The notes: a model not told the origin generated them from the letters alone. Shown: positions 13,053 to 25,767, counted from the first letter of the stretch. The stretch: DNA of 64,000 bases from Odiellus spinosus (GCA_963920705.1 OY987237.1:13918601-13982600), one strand, 5' to 3'. Translations and numbers: made by a program.

Positions 13053-14414
13053 TAGTTACTTTTATTTTAAAGGTTAACAAGTTAAAAGTTCATTTAAAAT
13101 TTAAAAACGTTAACTTTGCGGGATGGTTTCGACCTCGAAAGGTCATATTCAGAAGATGTAAATAGAAAACTTTAACCCCAGGCGAATTTTCCTAAATTTT
13201 CTAAAATTAAACAAGGTCTTAATCAAGATGAAGTGCATTTATCGATACGCAACGATACACAACAAAGAATTAAAAGTATGCTTTGTCAACAAAAGTTAAC
13301 ATCTTAATTTTAAAATGGTTCTTACTCGAAAATCGGAATATTAAATAAATTAAAAACGACCAAAACATTAACTTTTATATTATATTTCACTAGCCCTTTA
13401 AAAATTTTATAACTACATCTTTACTCATCCGATAAATTTGCATAAATACGTGCCCACTTAGATGGCTACTCCCTCAAAATCCAAATAATATATATCATCA
13501 TTTCTCTTTCTCTCTAAAAAAAATATTTTTGAAAGGACCACTCTTGTAAAAAATGGTAAAATCCAATTTTTCAGCTCTTTGAGTCTTTTATAAAAGCCAT
13601 TTCTAGAATCAGAGCAAAAAGCTGAAAAGCATACACAAGACTCTTAGATGCAAAAAAGTGGCCAAAATATTGAAAACCAATTTCTAGACGCGGGACTTGA
13701 AAAAAAAATTGTCTCTATAGCTTGCGTATAACGAATCTCGCCTTACTTTGAAAATAAAAACTATATTCAGGTTTTTACCAAAAGATGGGTGAATAAAAAA
13801 AAAAACAGCTAAGCATAGGTCTCCCTCAAAGCTTTGCAATGGGTGGGTGTCATGGGGGTAAAATGAAAAGGGGGGGGGCAAGCAATGGGATTTATGGGGA
13901 CCGGTCTGGACCACCTCGGTTGCTAGGGGCAACATTATCGATTAAAATGCTCAAGCGACTTGACTCATAGCCCTGATGCTACAACCATCAGCCCGACTTG
14001 GTTCACAGAACGATACTTAATGGTGTGAAAGGTAGAACATCGTCTCTTTCACACATTGTATCTAATGGGTTTCTCTAAGGTTTCATTCAATTGGTATTCG
14101 TGAACGAATGTAAAAGTATGTCCAATAAGTAACACGGAATGGACTTCTATAAGAGAAGGTTCGAGTAGCTAGATTCATTAAAGGTCAGTTCTCACGAAAC
14201 CAAAAACATTTGTTCATGCAAAAAGAGTTTGTAAAAACAGGTTATTCATTTGGAAACCATACTGGCTTCGCAAAAGGAAAAGGCACTGATGAATGACGTC
14301 ACGTGAAAACTCAAAGTTCGAGCGCCTTGACCGATAGGGGACTGAAGAGGTCAACTAGAGTGGGAAAGAATTGGCTTTAAAAAGTGCTATACTTTGCCCA
14401 GAGTTACGCTAAAT
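13053..14414. other. AT-rich gene-free stretch
   Basis: No supported gene. The interval holds G-runs near 13.87 kb on the plus strand and an 83-codon minus open frame without recognisable motifs. Confidence 0.4.
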
Positions 14415-14832
14415 CAGAGGTATATAATAACCCCCTTCGGGGGGGAAGTATGAAAGCCCGTATACTACCAATGTTAAAAATCACGAACAACAAGAGCCCG
14501 CTGCTGACTATCTAGATCACTAGCTCGCGCTGGACTTCTCAATGTCGCTACTCTAGTAAATGGTCTTTGTATAAACAAGACGGCTCGATTTGTGTTTAGA
14601 ACTTCCTGTCTCGGGAGTCAGGCTGTCTGTTAAAATGGAGTCGAAGGTTGACTTCAGCTCGCGAGTTCCGGAAGTGCGCGTAGGGAAAATTTAGTGAGGT
14701 TCAAAATGGTGTAACTATTTTTTGGGAGTAAAGCGGTGTGTCGATCCGCCGCGATTTACGCCGGCACTCGTTGTTCGTCGATTTTGCCTACCTTTCATAC
14801 TTCCCCCCGAAGGGGGTTATTATATACCTCTG
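14415..14832 (+). mobile_element. MITE family A, copy 2 (complete)
   Basis: 418 bp with terminal inverted repeats of about 40 bp, starting CAGAGGTATATAATAACCCC and ending in the reverse complement. Perfect 7-bp target duplication GCTAAAT (14408-14414 and 14833-14839). Each terminal repeat contains the self-complementary stretch CCCCCTTCGGGGG. Apart from a few substitutions it is the same sequence as copy 3, so amplification was probably recent. No transposase is encoded, so it must be mobilised in trans. Confidence 0.95.
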
Positions 14833-14839
14833 GCTAAAT

Positions 14840-16168
14840 TAAAAGATTGGCACCATGAGTGTTGTACCAGATTCATTTCCAACTGGAAAATATTTACCAG
14901 TGATTTTAAAAATGGCGCTCAACTCACTCGAAAATTATAATTAATTCAGAATACAAAAATAATTACGTAACAAATTATTAATTTTTAAATTAATTATAAC
15001 ATTAACTTCAATCTTATTACTGCCATTACACGTGTGTAGACCAAAGCTTTACTATTTTGCGGAGGGGTGGATTGACACCAAAAATCAAACCATAGAATTT
15101 CGTAGAAAATGGAATATTGAGCAACGCTAATAAAATTTATCAACATCAACTCTTCCTTTGAATGAAAAAAAAAATGCGAAACCTTCCCTTTAAACGTCGG
15201 TTTTAAGTCTTTCTCCCGTGGTCGCTAACACGTCTACAATCGTCTTCATTTCCCGCACAAAATGTCCCTATATTTTTCCCTATATACCGCAATTTCGAAA
15301 CGTCTCTTGCAGGAAAGCGAAAAGCCTTCGCGAGTCCTTAAGGTCTTGCCTATAGGAGAGATTGAATACTAACATAGCTGGGTCAGTAGTATGAGAGACT
15401 GGAATGAATAGCATACCAAGGGGGAAAGGGAGGGTGGAGACTTGTAGTCCCTACGCGAGCATGACGCTATAGCTACCTAAAACAAAATGATACACAACAC
15501 GTATCCCATCTCGCGTTTTCATCAAGTTAGAGAATGGGGGCGAGTAAAATTACGTTTGTACGTGCTGATATCTTTGCTTGCCTTTCAAGGCACGGTTTAT
15601 TTAACCGAAGGCGTATGCCTGCCAATTTACTCAATTTATTTGAATATTTATATACGATGACGTCACTCCTCTTTCCCAACCCGTGTAAATCACGTTTCTC
15701 CGATTTTATTGATTTAATTTAATGAAGATGTAGGATACCTGGATAGGAATAACAATGGTACGGTGGGAATTTTGGATAGTTTTGATTTGGTGTATAGTCT
15801 TTATATTCATAGCGTTTCAGGGATTAATTATAAATTGGATGGAAGTTTCAAGAGATTTAGAGTTTGGGATTATCCAATCTTTGATTTATTAATAATATGA
15901 CTTTTTAGAGTATTGAAATATGAAATACGATTTGTTATTTTAGGTAGAAAACTAATTCCATTCTCTGGTCATTGGGATTTTGAGGAAATGGTATTTGAAA
16001 ATCAAATTCTCATATTAAATTCCCATCGATTACGAAATCATCTCGCTGCGGCACTGAGAAATAACCCACACTAACCCTAGCGCAATTTGTATTCAAGGGA
16101 ACAATTTGTATTCAAAGGAAAACAAACCTTTAAAAGGTTGTAATAAAATACTTAAATTTTTAAACAAG
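14840..16168. other. Gene-free stretch
   Basis: No supported feature. Between about 15.2 and 15.7 kb the base composition is more even, but no open frame carries a recognisable domain. Confidence 0.4.
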
Positions 16169-16175
16169 ATATCAT

Positions 16176-16512
16176 CAGAAGCCGATGAAACCCTCCTTTG
16201 AAGTCTACTACTCCAATGTTCCATATAGCGCTCCTCTCAGTATGGGTAAAATTCCCAATTTTACGAGTTAGAAGGGGTCCTACTTCATCCCCCCTGTCTA
16301 CGGAAAATTGGAAATTCTCTCTCTCCACAAACGACGACGTTTTTTTGACGAACTCCGAGGCTGCTAGAGATATTCGCTGGACGAACTCCCGCTCCGAAAA
16401 TATCTACCGTTAGGAAGCGTACGAATCGCGCTTTTTGAAACTAACCCATACAGAGAGGGGTAGACAAGACCAGGGAGTAATAGACTTCAAAGGAGGGTTT
16501 CATCGGCTTCTG
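16176..16512 (+). mobile_element. MITE family B, copy 3
   Basis: 337 bp, with both terminal inverted repeats matching the family consensus. Perfect 7-bp target duplication ATATCAT (16169-16175 and 16513-16519). Confidence 0.95.
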
Positions 16513-16519
16513 ATATCAT

Positions 16520-18060
16520 ATAATCAGAAAGATTTTTATATTCTAAAATGCTCTAGAAAATAAGAGATATTAATCAGGAATTAAAAGATGTCGTCATAGA
16601 CTGTTTTTTTATCAATCCAATTTCAACTTTCCAAGATAAATTTGGATCTAATCTCATCCCTCAACCCTCGAAAAACGAAATAAAAATGTGTCTGGGTGAA
16701 AAGTTCAAACAAAAAGATTGTTATTTAAAAAAAAAGTTAAATTGGGGTTAGAATTTTATCTCTAACAAAACTTTTAAATTAAAACTTTGTCTGACATACA
16801 GACATTATAAAATACGAGGAAAATAATATAAATTTCATTAGAAATAAAATATATTCGCGACCTCCTACGTTATCTAGAAACAACAGGCGCGAAAACAAAA
16901 TTATCATTTCAACATTTTAGTTTTCAATTTATACAAAGCTACGGTCTATTTAATCTCCAATAGAAATGGATTCAAGAGATATGGGAAATAGGTTTCAGGT
17001 CCCATCCTGCAGTTTTGAAATCGTTGGAAACTTTTCCTTTTTTTTTCTTTTTCGCAGAAACCCGAGCAGAACCCTTATATTGTGACTTTATGCGGGCATA
17101 AACAAAAAAAAAGATCCCCCGACTTCAAAATTAAACTTTCTAGCCAATTTAAAAATTTTATAGCAGGGAAATGTCTGGATATATTTGCCTGTTCGTAAAA
17201 TAAACTATTCGTTATTTTATATCAAAAATAAATTGGAGATAATTTAAATGCCGGAAAGCTTAATATAACTAAAATGATATTAATTTCGACCTTTAAATTA
17301 ATAAAATTTCCAATTTAATATAATTTTATGAAAATATTTTGATATAATATGACTTAACTAACTTAACTATACCTGAGAAACGTCTCAAACACTATATAGC
17401 ATCTAGTACTATATACGTTTATATATATCTCAATTGACCTAATTTTTATTGGTCATTAAACAATTTATCCCAACAAAAAAAGGAATATAAAAAAAAACTA
17501 GTTCAAAACATTTTACGTTCCCTTTAATAATTGGAAACTTCCAACATTTTTCATATTATTTTCGAAAATAAGAATAGAGGGCGGGGAAGCCTGGTCTCAA
17601 TTTCATCCTAGCTGGGCCCACATTGCGCGAATCTTACGAAAAACGAGACATTTCATAAGATTGGGTCCTGAATAGAAGCCCTATTTTGAATTGATATTGG
17701 GAGTTCTTATACAAAGCTAAATAGCCCCCGAGTTTCCTAGAAAAGAGTCAATAGGTATAAACCTTCTGGCTGACGGGATTTGGGGCCCATTGATACTTTG
17801 ATTAAACACACCAGAGTCTTTCTAGATCGAATCAAGCTGTAATGTCACAACGTAAAAAGTTAAATTTTCATTTTAAAAATAAAATTAAGTAAATATAAAC
17901 TGAAATTTCGAGCTGATTCTTATCCGAAGTCAATTTCTTTCGGTATTTCATGGGAAAATAGAAATTAAAAGTAAAACCTACGTCACGAGAATGTAATAAC
18001 AGCCCTGGAGTTTTATTTTAATTTATTTTTTTCAGGGTGACCACTGAAAATTTGAAAATC
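16520..18060. other. AT-rich gene-free stretch
   Basis: Nothing supported. Confidence 0.45.
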
Positions 18061-18247
18061 CTATATAGGAAATATAGGAAATTTCTTTACGAAATATAGG
18101 AAAATATAGGAAGAATTTTATGTAAAATATGGGATAATATAGGAAGAAATTTATGTAAAATATGGGATAAAATAGGAAAAAATAAGTGTAAAATATTTGA
18201 TAAAATAGGAAGAAATAAGTGGAAAATATATGATAAAAAAGGAAAAT
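18061..18247. repeat. Degenerate AT-rich tandem array (ATATAGGAAA words)
   Basis: Imperfect repeats of ATATAGGAA and TGTAAAATATGGGATAA-type words with a period near 36-38 bp. The units vary too much to count exactly. Confidence 0.6.
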
Positions 18248-19319
18248 AATTAAAAGTAGGAACCATGTTTATTATTGCGTCACAACTCTCGCCACCGGTT
18301 TAAACGTGGTATTAATATGATCCAATTGCTTAAATAGTATGGAATTTTACAGACTATTTTAACTGGAAAATGTGCAGTTAAGCTAAAATAATCTTCTACA
18401 GCCACAGCTGACAGTATGATTTACAACTTTACCCTTAACTAGAGATTTTGAGTAGAAATATAGGAGATTATAGGAATTGACATTTATAAATTTTGAAAAC
18501 TCAAATTGATTTCAAACTAAAGCATCATTTGGAAGATGAAAAAAAAAAAAAAAAAAAAGGGACACGAAGAAAGAAGCGAAAATATCTTTGAAGTATTCGC
18601 TTCGCCTAAAGGAATGGGGTCTCCAAACTCTCCATTATTGCCTGGAGTCTCATTAAAAGTAGGATAAGCGCAAATCGATAGCTTCTAGTATACGAGAATA
18701 CGCCTAGTTCTTTAAGACTACGGCCTTATCGAAAAATAAGTTACAAAGGCTTAAGATATCACTTTTCAACGGAAGTTTATATAATGGACCGATTAAAAAA
18801 GTAATAGCATATTACCTTCACAAAGGCAGAAAGTAGAGAAAGTAAGCTTCCCCCCCAATCAGACTGAGCTAATTACTTCAAAAAGGGACAAAATTTAATT
18901 ATCTAAGAATAAATTAATTATTTTGAAAATAATTTAGATTTTAAGCGAAACCGAGTTAATCAGAATTGGAAATTTTTGAATATACTTTCAGAATATTTAA
19001 ATCGAGTGTTTAATTTAATTAAATTTGGTTAAGTTTAGATTTAAGTGGTTATTATAGAGCCTACAGTTTATTCTTCACGTTCTGACACGGTTGCTTTCGC
19101 GCGATCGTTTTCGTAGAAGTACTTAATGCAAAGAAATTTATCGTTAAGTTTCTTAAAAGGTGTAAAATTCGAAAAACCTTGCCTTCGATAAAAACCGTGA
19201 CTATAGTAACACTAATTGCAAATTGTACAAGTTGTTAAATGGCATTTTGTCCTTCTGTAAAGTCATAAATTATAAAATGACAAGCTTTACTAGAAATTCT
19301 AAAGATACAAAGAGATATC
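18248..19319. other. AT-rich stretch with A20 tract
   Basis: Holds a run of 20 A at 18539-18558 and dispersed repeat K copy 2 (19051-19129). No gene seen. Confidence 0.4.
19051..19129 (+). repeat. Dispersed repeat K, copy 2
   Basis: Matches 8080-8161; the most conserved part is the right-hand 20 bases ending GAAGTACTTAATG. Confidence 0.55.
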
Positions 19320-19323
19320 TTAA

Positions 19324-19756
19324 AGGGAGGATGCAACCTAACAACAAGTGATTTTTTATTGATTCCTTATCGTTTAAATAGGCCTAATCCACTACTGAAA
19401 ATATTTACAAACAAATATTAAAATAGAAATAAATTTAAAACTTACCCTGAAAATAGGCTTAGTGGGATTCATGGAGCTCCTGATTTCCTCGCGTGTAAGG
19501 TCTAGCGACCAATCGCGCGCGACGTAAGTCTCGCGGAGATCTCGCGTGAACGACGGGCCTTTGCTCATTGGTCGCTAGACCTTACACGGACGCGATTCAG
19601 AATCTCCATGAATCCCGCTAAGCCTATTTTCAGGGTAAGTTTTAAATTTATTTCTAGTTTAATATTTGTATTGTAAACTTTTTATCGATGGATTAGGCCT
19701 ATTTAAACGATAAGGAATCGATAAAAAATCACTTGTAATTAGGTTGCATTCTCCCT
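19324..19756 (-). mobile_element. Foldback MITE family C at TTAA, copy 2
   Basis: 433 bp flanked by TTAA (19320-19323 and 19757-19760) and nearly the reverse complement of copy 1. Identical length and few differences point to a young insertion. Near each arm the element contains TTTTCAG followed by GGTAAGT, a juxtaposed splice acceptor-like and donor-like signal that is present on both strands because the element is an inverted repeat. Confidence 0.9.
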
Positions 19757-19760
19757 TTAA

Positions 19761-21960
19761 ATAAGAATTGTCAATTACACAGTCAACGTTTTATCGCGTG
19801 ACTCGTAACCAACTAAATATCAAAATTGCGTTTCAATTAAAAAATGTATTATATTGTTCTTAATTGTATCAAGAAAATGAAGATTTGATAGGCTCTGGAT
19901 TTTTTCTATTTCTTGAAACAGTAAGAAATGAAAGGGGAATATAAGAGAATAGAAGAAACGGTCCGCATTCTTGCGTATAATGAAATGACGTCATATCCTG
20001 TGTGGGAAACTAATAGAGCTGGAGTTATAATACATCTCACGTGTATGGGCCAGATGGTTCGCACCCCAAACCCATTAAAACCGAGACAAAGAAAAAAAGA
20101 GAGAAAAAAAATAATTAGGGTTCAGCATTAAATAGTTTGAGACTGGAGGCGAAATCGACCCTAAAATGATGTTCATATAATCCTGATGTTATTTTTTTTA
20201 ACGATAAGATATAGAAGTTTAATGAAAATTGATTTTGAGGGTTAGGGGCAAAAATATATAATGATAAAGGTTATCTTGAGCTTGTATTTTAAACACATGG
20301 TCATTTTGAAAATAATAATTTGATTTATAATTTATTTAAAATATGGCACGGTTTTTTTATTTTTAATTTATAATCAATTAATTTTGAGTTTTGTTAAATA
20401 TATGGTTTAATATATCAATTATTAATATATAAAGGGAAAATATTGCTTTGTTCGTTGTGATTAAGGATAAATTAAAAATTTTAATTGAACCTAAAACCAT
20501 TTTTCGAATTCTATTACATTTTTTAATTTTATCTTTTTGTACCTTCGAGTTGACGGGTTCAAAATGAAAATTAGAAAATTATGACGCAATTTATTTCTGA
20601 AACGTAATAATTTTCGTAAGATTTTCTGTATTAAGTACTTTCACGAATACGACCGCGAGACTTATTAATTTGTGGAATTTTTATCTAAAAAATTTCGAAA
20701 ATGGTGAATATATACTATTTTTACTGCTGTGGTAATTTTTTTCTATGATATATTTATAGTTTGAATCGTTTTTAACTATCTTTCCGAAAATAATACTCAA
20801 TTTCTATTTGAAGTTTATCAAAAATCCGTATGAATCTCACATTAAAGTAAAAAAAAAAAAACCTTTAGAAATTCAAAATTTAAAAACATTTGAAGTAATT
20901 GAAGTATCAAAACTACCGATACTTCAAATTATTCCTTCATTCACCAATCACATATTATTCTAATTTTAATTTTATTACAACAAATAATTTGAACTTTAAA
21001 GTAACGTAATTCTCTACCACAAAAACCGCAACCAACCAAGGGTAACAAGTTCCTTCTCAACGCTTAAACAGGTGCCTAATGAAATGAATTTTAATGAAGG
21101 GTAGATAATCATATTATCAACAGCTAGGTATTTGCAAAAATCTATATCAAGTGATTTTTCCAGGTTTGTATCAGGCAATTTCAATGATATTTCCATGTGT
21201 CAAATTAAAGTCTTAAGTATACTGTATTACCCATAAATTCCCCTGATTAATCCCATTTATTTCTAATTTTAAGAATTTCCCTGATATTTTGTCAATATTT
21301 AAGTTATACCTGATATTTCCAGGTATTCCAGGTTTGTATGAACCTTGTAATATCACAAATTACTAGTACAAAACAGAGAAAACATGGTTTTATTAAAAAA
21401 AAAAAGTTTTGTAAAAAAAAAAAAAAAACTATTTCTACTATATCTTTATCATGATAAATACGTTTAATATGTAATAGTCTTCGATAATAGTATTTTGCTA
21501 AACTATTCATCTCCTATCGTGTTCATTAATAATATAAATAAACCAATAGGCATCGTCTTGACCCCCGCATTAAATACAAAACTAAATAAAGAGTCAATGA
21601 AATTAAACCGAAAAGAAACTGCGCACTTACTAAAGCGGCGAAAATATCATCCATCGAAGTTTCGATCCGCGCGAAAAGGGTTACAATATATAAAGATATG
21701 CCCCGACGAAATTAAACTATAATATAATATCTTTAACCCTAAGGCCGACCCGTATACTTCAAGGTACCAATATCGAGTTTATAAGAAACCCTAGTCACAC
21801 GATTAACGTACATATTTAGACCAATAAAGGTAAGTTTAGAGTTTAGGTAATCGAGAGTATACCCGTAACGGGACAATACAAATTCGGGATGCTGAGGATC
21901 AAAGCTTTTTGGGATGAAGCGCGAAAGAGAGAAAGAGAGAGGATGGAAAGAGGGTCTGGC
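19761..21960. other. AT-rich gene-free stretch
   Basis: No gene supported. 20695-20850 shares diverged sequence with 43430-43560 (CGATCTTTCCGAAAA and flanks). Short open frames lack motifs. Confidence 0.4.
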
Positions 21961-21997
21961 GGTTGCTACGGTAACCGAGCATCTTTACGTGACGTCA
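21961..21997. promoter_or_regulatory. X-box-like palindrome and CRE in a GC-richer patch
   Basis: GGTTGCTACGGTAACC (21961-21976) has the two half-sites of an RFX-type X-box with a 2-bp spacer. A perfect CRE, TGACGTCA, lies 14 bp downstream (21990-21997), followed by GGCGCGCC and GCGCCAAAA. The patch (about 21.89-22.04 kb) is GC-rich compared with its surroundings. It looks like a promoter, but no recognisable gene starts nearby; the 72-codon open frame across it has no known domain. Confidence 0.45.
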
Positions 21998-22477
21998 CGG
22001 GCGCGCCATTGCGTCACCGCGCCAAAAGGTGGTCAATTTTAAGGGCTGAGAATGGGGTAGGAAAATACAGAAATAACACTTATTATTTCCTAGCCCGAAT
22101 GGTTTGAACTATACAGGTAACACGGCTGAGATTAGTATTATATCTAACGCCATTTATAACCTAAACGCGTGGTTGAACTTTGGAGCAACGTATCCTGATG
22201 ATATTATTGAAGACGGTGCACGCTTTAAAGGACACTCCCTATCATCGTTACGCACCATTTTAAAGGAAGATTGAAAATGATTAATTTGTAATCAAAATCT
22301 TCGCTATACACATCCCAGATAAGGATTACTAGGGATTTATATTTATCTGTCTACATCAAACCTTCTCCTACAACAAGTATTTTTAATTTAAGTTTAACTT
22401 TGAAATTTTTACAAAACACCTTTTTCTACAAGGATTTTTTAAAGTTTCATAGATCTTTATTTGGACCAATCATACTG

Positions 22478-22787
22478 GAATCTTTAATCTAAAATCAGTC
22501 CAATCATGCATTCGAATCTTGATCTAAAATCAGTCCAATCATGCATTCGAATCTTGATCTAAAATCAGTCCAATCATGCATTCGAATCTTGATCTAAAAT
22601 CAGTCCAATCATGCATTCGAATCTTGATCTAAAATAAGTCCAATCACGCATTCGAATCTTGATCTAAAATCAGTCCAATCATACATTCGAATCTTGATCT
22701 AAAATCAGTCCAATCATGCATTCGAATCTTGATCTAAAATCAGTCCAATCATGCATTCGAATTTTGATCTAAAATCAGTCCAATCAC
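22478..22787. repeat. 35-bp tandem repeat, about 9 units
   Basis: The word AAAATCAGTCCAATCA (one unit has AAAATAAG) begins at 22491 and recurs every 35 bp through 22771. Units are nearly identical apart from single substitutions; the first and last are diverged, as is usual at array edges. It is non-coding. Confidence 0.95.
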
Positions 22788-23213
22788 ACAAATTGAGTAA
22801 ATTACTAATCACTGCTTAAATCATTCAAATTTCGTAAAATTTCTATAATTAAACAGAAGTTTTCTATGGTTTATATAATTAGTTGTTATTGCTTAAATTA
22901 AGGGTAAATAATGTAATTAAAATTTCATTTTCTATTTCATTCTCCCGTTATTTTGGGGAGGAAATTTTACCTGTCTAAGGTCATTGCGGACAGCTTGGGT
23001 TACAGCTAGTAATACGGCGAGGAAAATATGGCATCAATTAAATGAGCAATACGCGATTATGGGGTTTGGAAATTCGCTTCGCGGTCTACCCTTCGGTTAC
23101 CCCTGATTAAATAAACGTATAGCTTGAAGGGATTGAATTTAATATCGTGAGAAGGGGGGATACTAACGAGTTGTTTTGAATTTTTACAAAAAATATCATT
23201 TTTGTACCCAAGA

Positions 23214-23260
23214 ATAGTTTACAAAATGCGATATACTAAGGTGTATTGATACACAATGTT
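23214..23260 (+). repeat. Dispersed repeat J, copy 1
   Basis: AGTTTACAA.ATG then GTATTGATACACAAT is shared with 49742-49785. Low copy number, boundaries unknown. Confidence 0.45.
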
Positions 23261-23806
23261 AAACTTAGTAGGAAGAAAATAGTCTTTAGTAAACGAATCT
23301 TGAACACAAATTCAGTTTATACGCGTGGCTAAATATCGATCTAAATTATTGAAATTAAAAATGTACTGATGATTTAATAACAAGCCTAGAATTTTTAAAT
23401 ATCCTCAGTGTGGTTCGGAGTGATTTCACATGGACTACTTTCAATCCTTATTAGGTTTAACAGTGTATCAATCCGCCTAGAAATGATTCCTTCTGTAAAG
23501 TTACTAATGTTAAGGCTAATTTCAAGGACTTGCGTTAATTAGCAATTCTATTTATTTAAACTTTAAGAGTTTATGAAGGTAATTAGAAAGTTTAAAGAGT
23601 TGTAGCCTTGATTATTTAACGATTCAGTAACGATATATGCGGGTATACTTATTTAATGATATAAGTAAAGTCGGTAATGACTATAATCAGCGTTTAAAAT
23701 ACCTGTACTTTTATAATGCCCTGACATATAAAGTTAAAATTCATTCCGAATAAAGAATTATTTTTCGGCAAAATTAATTCCACAAATTAGTTACTACTTT
23801 TATCCA

Positions 23807-23833
23807 TGTTTGCCGTTAGAGGACGCTTATGAA
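23807..23833 (+). repeat. Dispersed motif E, copy 2
   Basis: TGCCGTTAGAGGACGCTTAT followed by GAATTC. Confidence 0.6.
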
Positions 23834-24355
23834 TTCACAAGCGAATATATAACTATTTTAAAGAGACCAAACATGTAACCGCGCAAGAGAATTTATATAA
23901 AAACGTCAAGGGTACACACAAAAGCTTCATCATCGTATCAGTGTCAGAATTTAAGTCTCTCAGCCCTTGAACTTGAAAAATTCGTTTTTTTTTTTTTTTT
24001 TGTTTTTTTTGTTTCCTTGTGGTATGTAATACGTATAATAACCTGGATAGCACGGTTGCCATCGAAAGGGAATGCTGTTGGTTGTGGCGTTTTAATAATA
24101 AATCAAGCCGCGCTCGGCGTTTGTCGACAAAAACTGCGAACGATGGCAAGAATATAACGATCTCACGGTGGCTGCGGAGACATACAGCATCGGTTTAACA
24201 GGAATACCCCAACCCTTGGCGCCCCTATATCTATTAATGGCTACATATATACCCTTAGATAAAAAACATACACGTTTTCTTACTTTACCCCGATTATCTT
24301 GTCTTATCCAGAAGGAAATAATTAGGAGAAATGTGCCACTGTTTATAGCTCGCTT

Positions 24356-24692
24356 CAGAAGCCGATGAAACCCTCCTTTGAAGTCTATTACTCCCGGGTC
24401 TTGTCTACCCCTCTCTGTATGGGTTATTCTCAAAAGGCGCGATTCGTACGCCTCCTAACGGTAGATGTTTTCGGAGCGGGAGCTCGCCGAGCGAATATCT
24501 CTAGCAGCCTTGGAGCTCGTCCAAAAAACGTCGTCGTTTGTGGAGAGAGAGAATTTCCAATTTTCCGTAGACAGGGGGGATGAAGTAGGACCCCTTCTAA
24601 CTCGTAAAATTGGGAATTTGACTCATACAGAGAGGAGCGCTATATGGAACACTGGAGTAGTAGACTTCAAAGGAGGGTTTCATCGGCTTCTG
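24356..24692 (-). mobile_element. MITE family B, copy 4
   Basis: 337 bp, inverted. The flanks CTCGCTT (left) and GTCGCTT (right) agree at 6 of 7 bases, so the target duplication has one substitution. Internal open frames (24365-24583, 24465-24734) are by-products seen in every inverted copy. Confidence 0.95.
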
Positions 24693-25068
24693 GTCGCTTT
24701 TAGAAGTAAAATGAACCATTCTTCGCCGAGTTGAAATGGTTTGCGGGTAATTATAAAAGTATATATTGCTAGCTTAAGTAGCTACACGTTTTATTTTTGG
24801 AAAAATCTTACTTTAACTTTAATAATTAATACAGGCATGGTTTTTTGTGTGCAAATTGCATTTAAAAAAAACTTCATTAATTAAACAGCTTCTAGTCGCA
24901 ACGCGTCGTTTCAAAAGTGGTTTAAATTAGTCAACCATAAGTTTAAAGAGTAATTAAAAGATCTTATCATTGTGTATTAATTTATATTTAATTCATTACT
25001 AAAAGCTAGGACTACAAACAATTGGCACCTATCTTAGTAGACTATAAAGAGAAAAATAAAACATGGCG

Positions 25069-25230
25069 TTCATAAGCATCCTCTAGCGGCAAACAGTGAG
25101 GGCCAAAGTTGGAAGTTACCAAAACCTCGTGCGTGGCTGCTATGGAGAGAGTAGTCAGACCCGCATGTGGTTTGGTTTGCTACTACTTTTGCCTTCACTG
25201 TTTTCCGTTAGAGGGCGCTTATAAAAGCGC
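25069..25230. repeat. Inverted pair of motif E (copies 3 and 4)
   Basis: Left, CATAAGCATCCTCTAGCGGC (inverted motif, 25071-25090). Right, CCGTTAGAGGGCGCTTATAA (25205-25224). The outermost bases GGCGTT and AGCGCC are also roughly complementary, so this is a short element of about 160 bp with imperfect inverted ends. Other loci carry only one end. Confidence 0.55.
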
Positions 25231-25422
25231 CAAGTTTAGTTGTTCACTTTTAACTTTTCACTCATTTAATCATATATAATCTAATCCTTATTTTCCAGCG
25301 TTTTAATACGTTGATAAAGCAACTCTTCCCTCGTAAGATAATTTTATTTACTTCTGCCCTAATTTAATATAAAACTGCAACGAAAAAAAGCATGATTGGC
25401 TCTGCTCAACATTCGCTATGAC

Positions 25423-25760
25423 CAGAAGCCGATGAAACCCTCCTTTGAAGTCTACTACTCCAATGTTCGATATAGCGCTCCTCTCTGTATGGGTAAAATT
25501 CCCAATTTTACGAGTTAGAAGGGGTCCTACTTCATCCCCCCTGTCTACGGAAAATTGGAAATTCTCTCTCTCTCCACAAACGACGACGTTTTTGGACGAA
25601 CTCCGAGGCTGCTAGAGATATTCGCTCGACGAACTCCCGCTCCGAAAACATCTACCGTTAGGAGGGGTACGAATCGCGTTTTTTGAGAATAACCCATACA
25701 GAGAGGCGTAGACAAGACCAGGGAGTAATAGACTTCAAAGGAGGGTTTCATCGGCTTCTG
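25423..25760 (+). mobile_element. MITE family B, copy 5
   Basis: 338 bp. Perfect 7-bp target duplication CTATGAC (25416-25422 and 25761-25767). Confidence 0.95.
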
Positions 25761-25767
25761 CTATGAC

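Larger units (their letters stand above)
22791..24349. other. AT-rich gene-free stretch
   Basis: No gene supported. Holds repeat J copy 1 (23214-23260) and motif E copy 2 (23807-23833), and a T-rich run near 23990. Confidence 0.4.
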
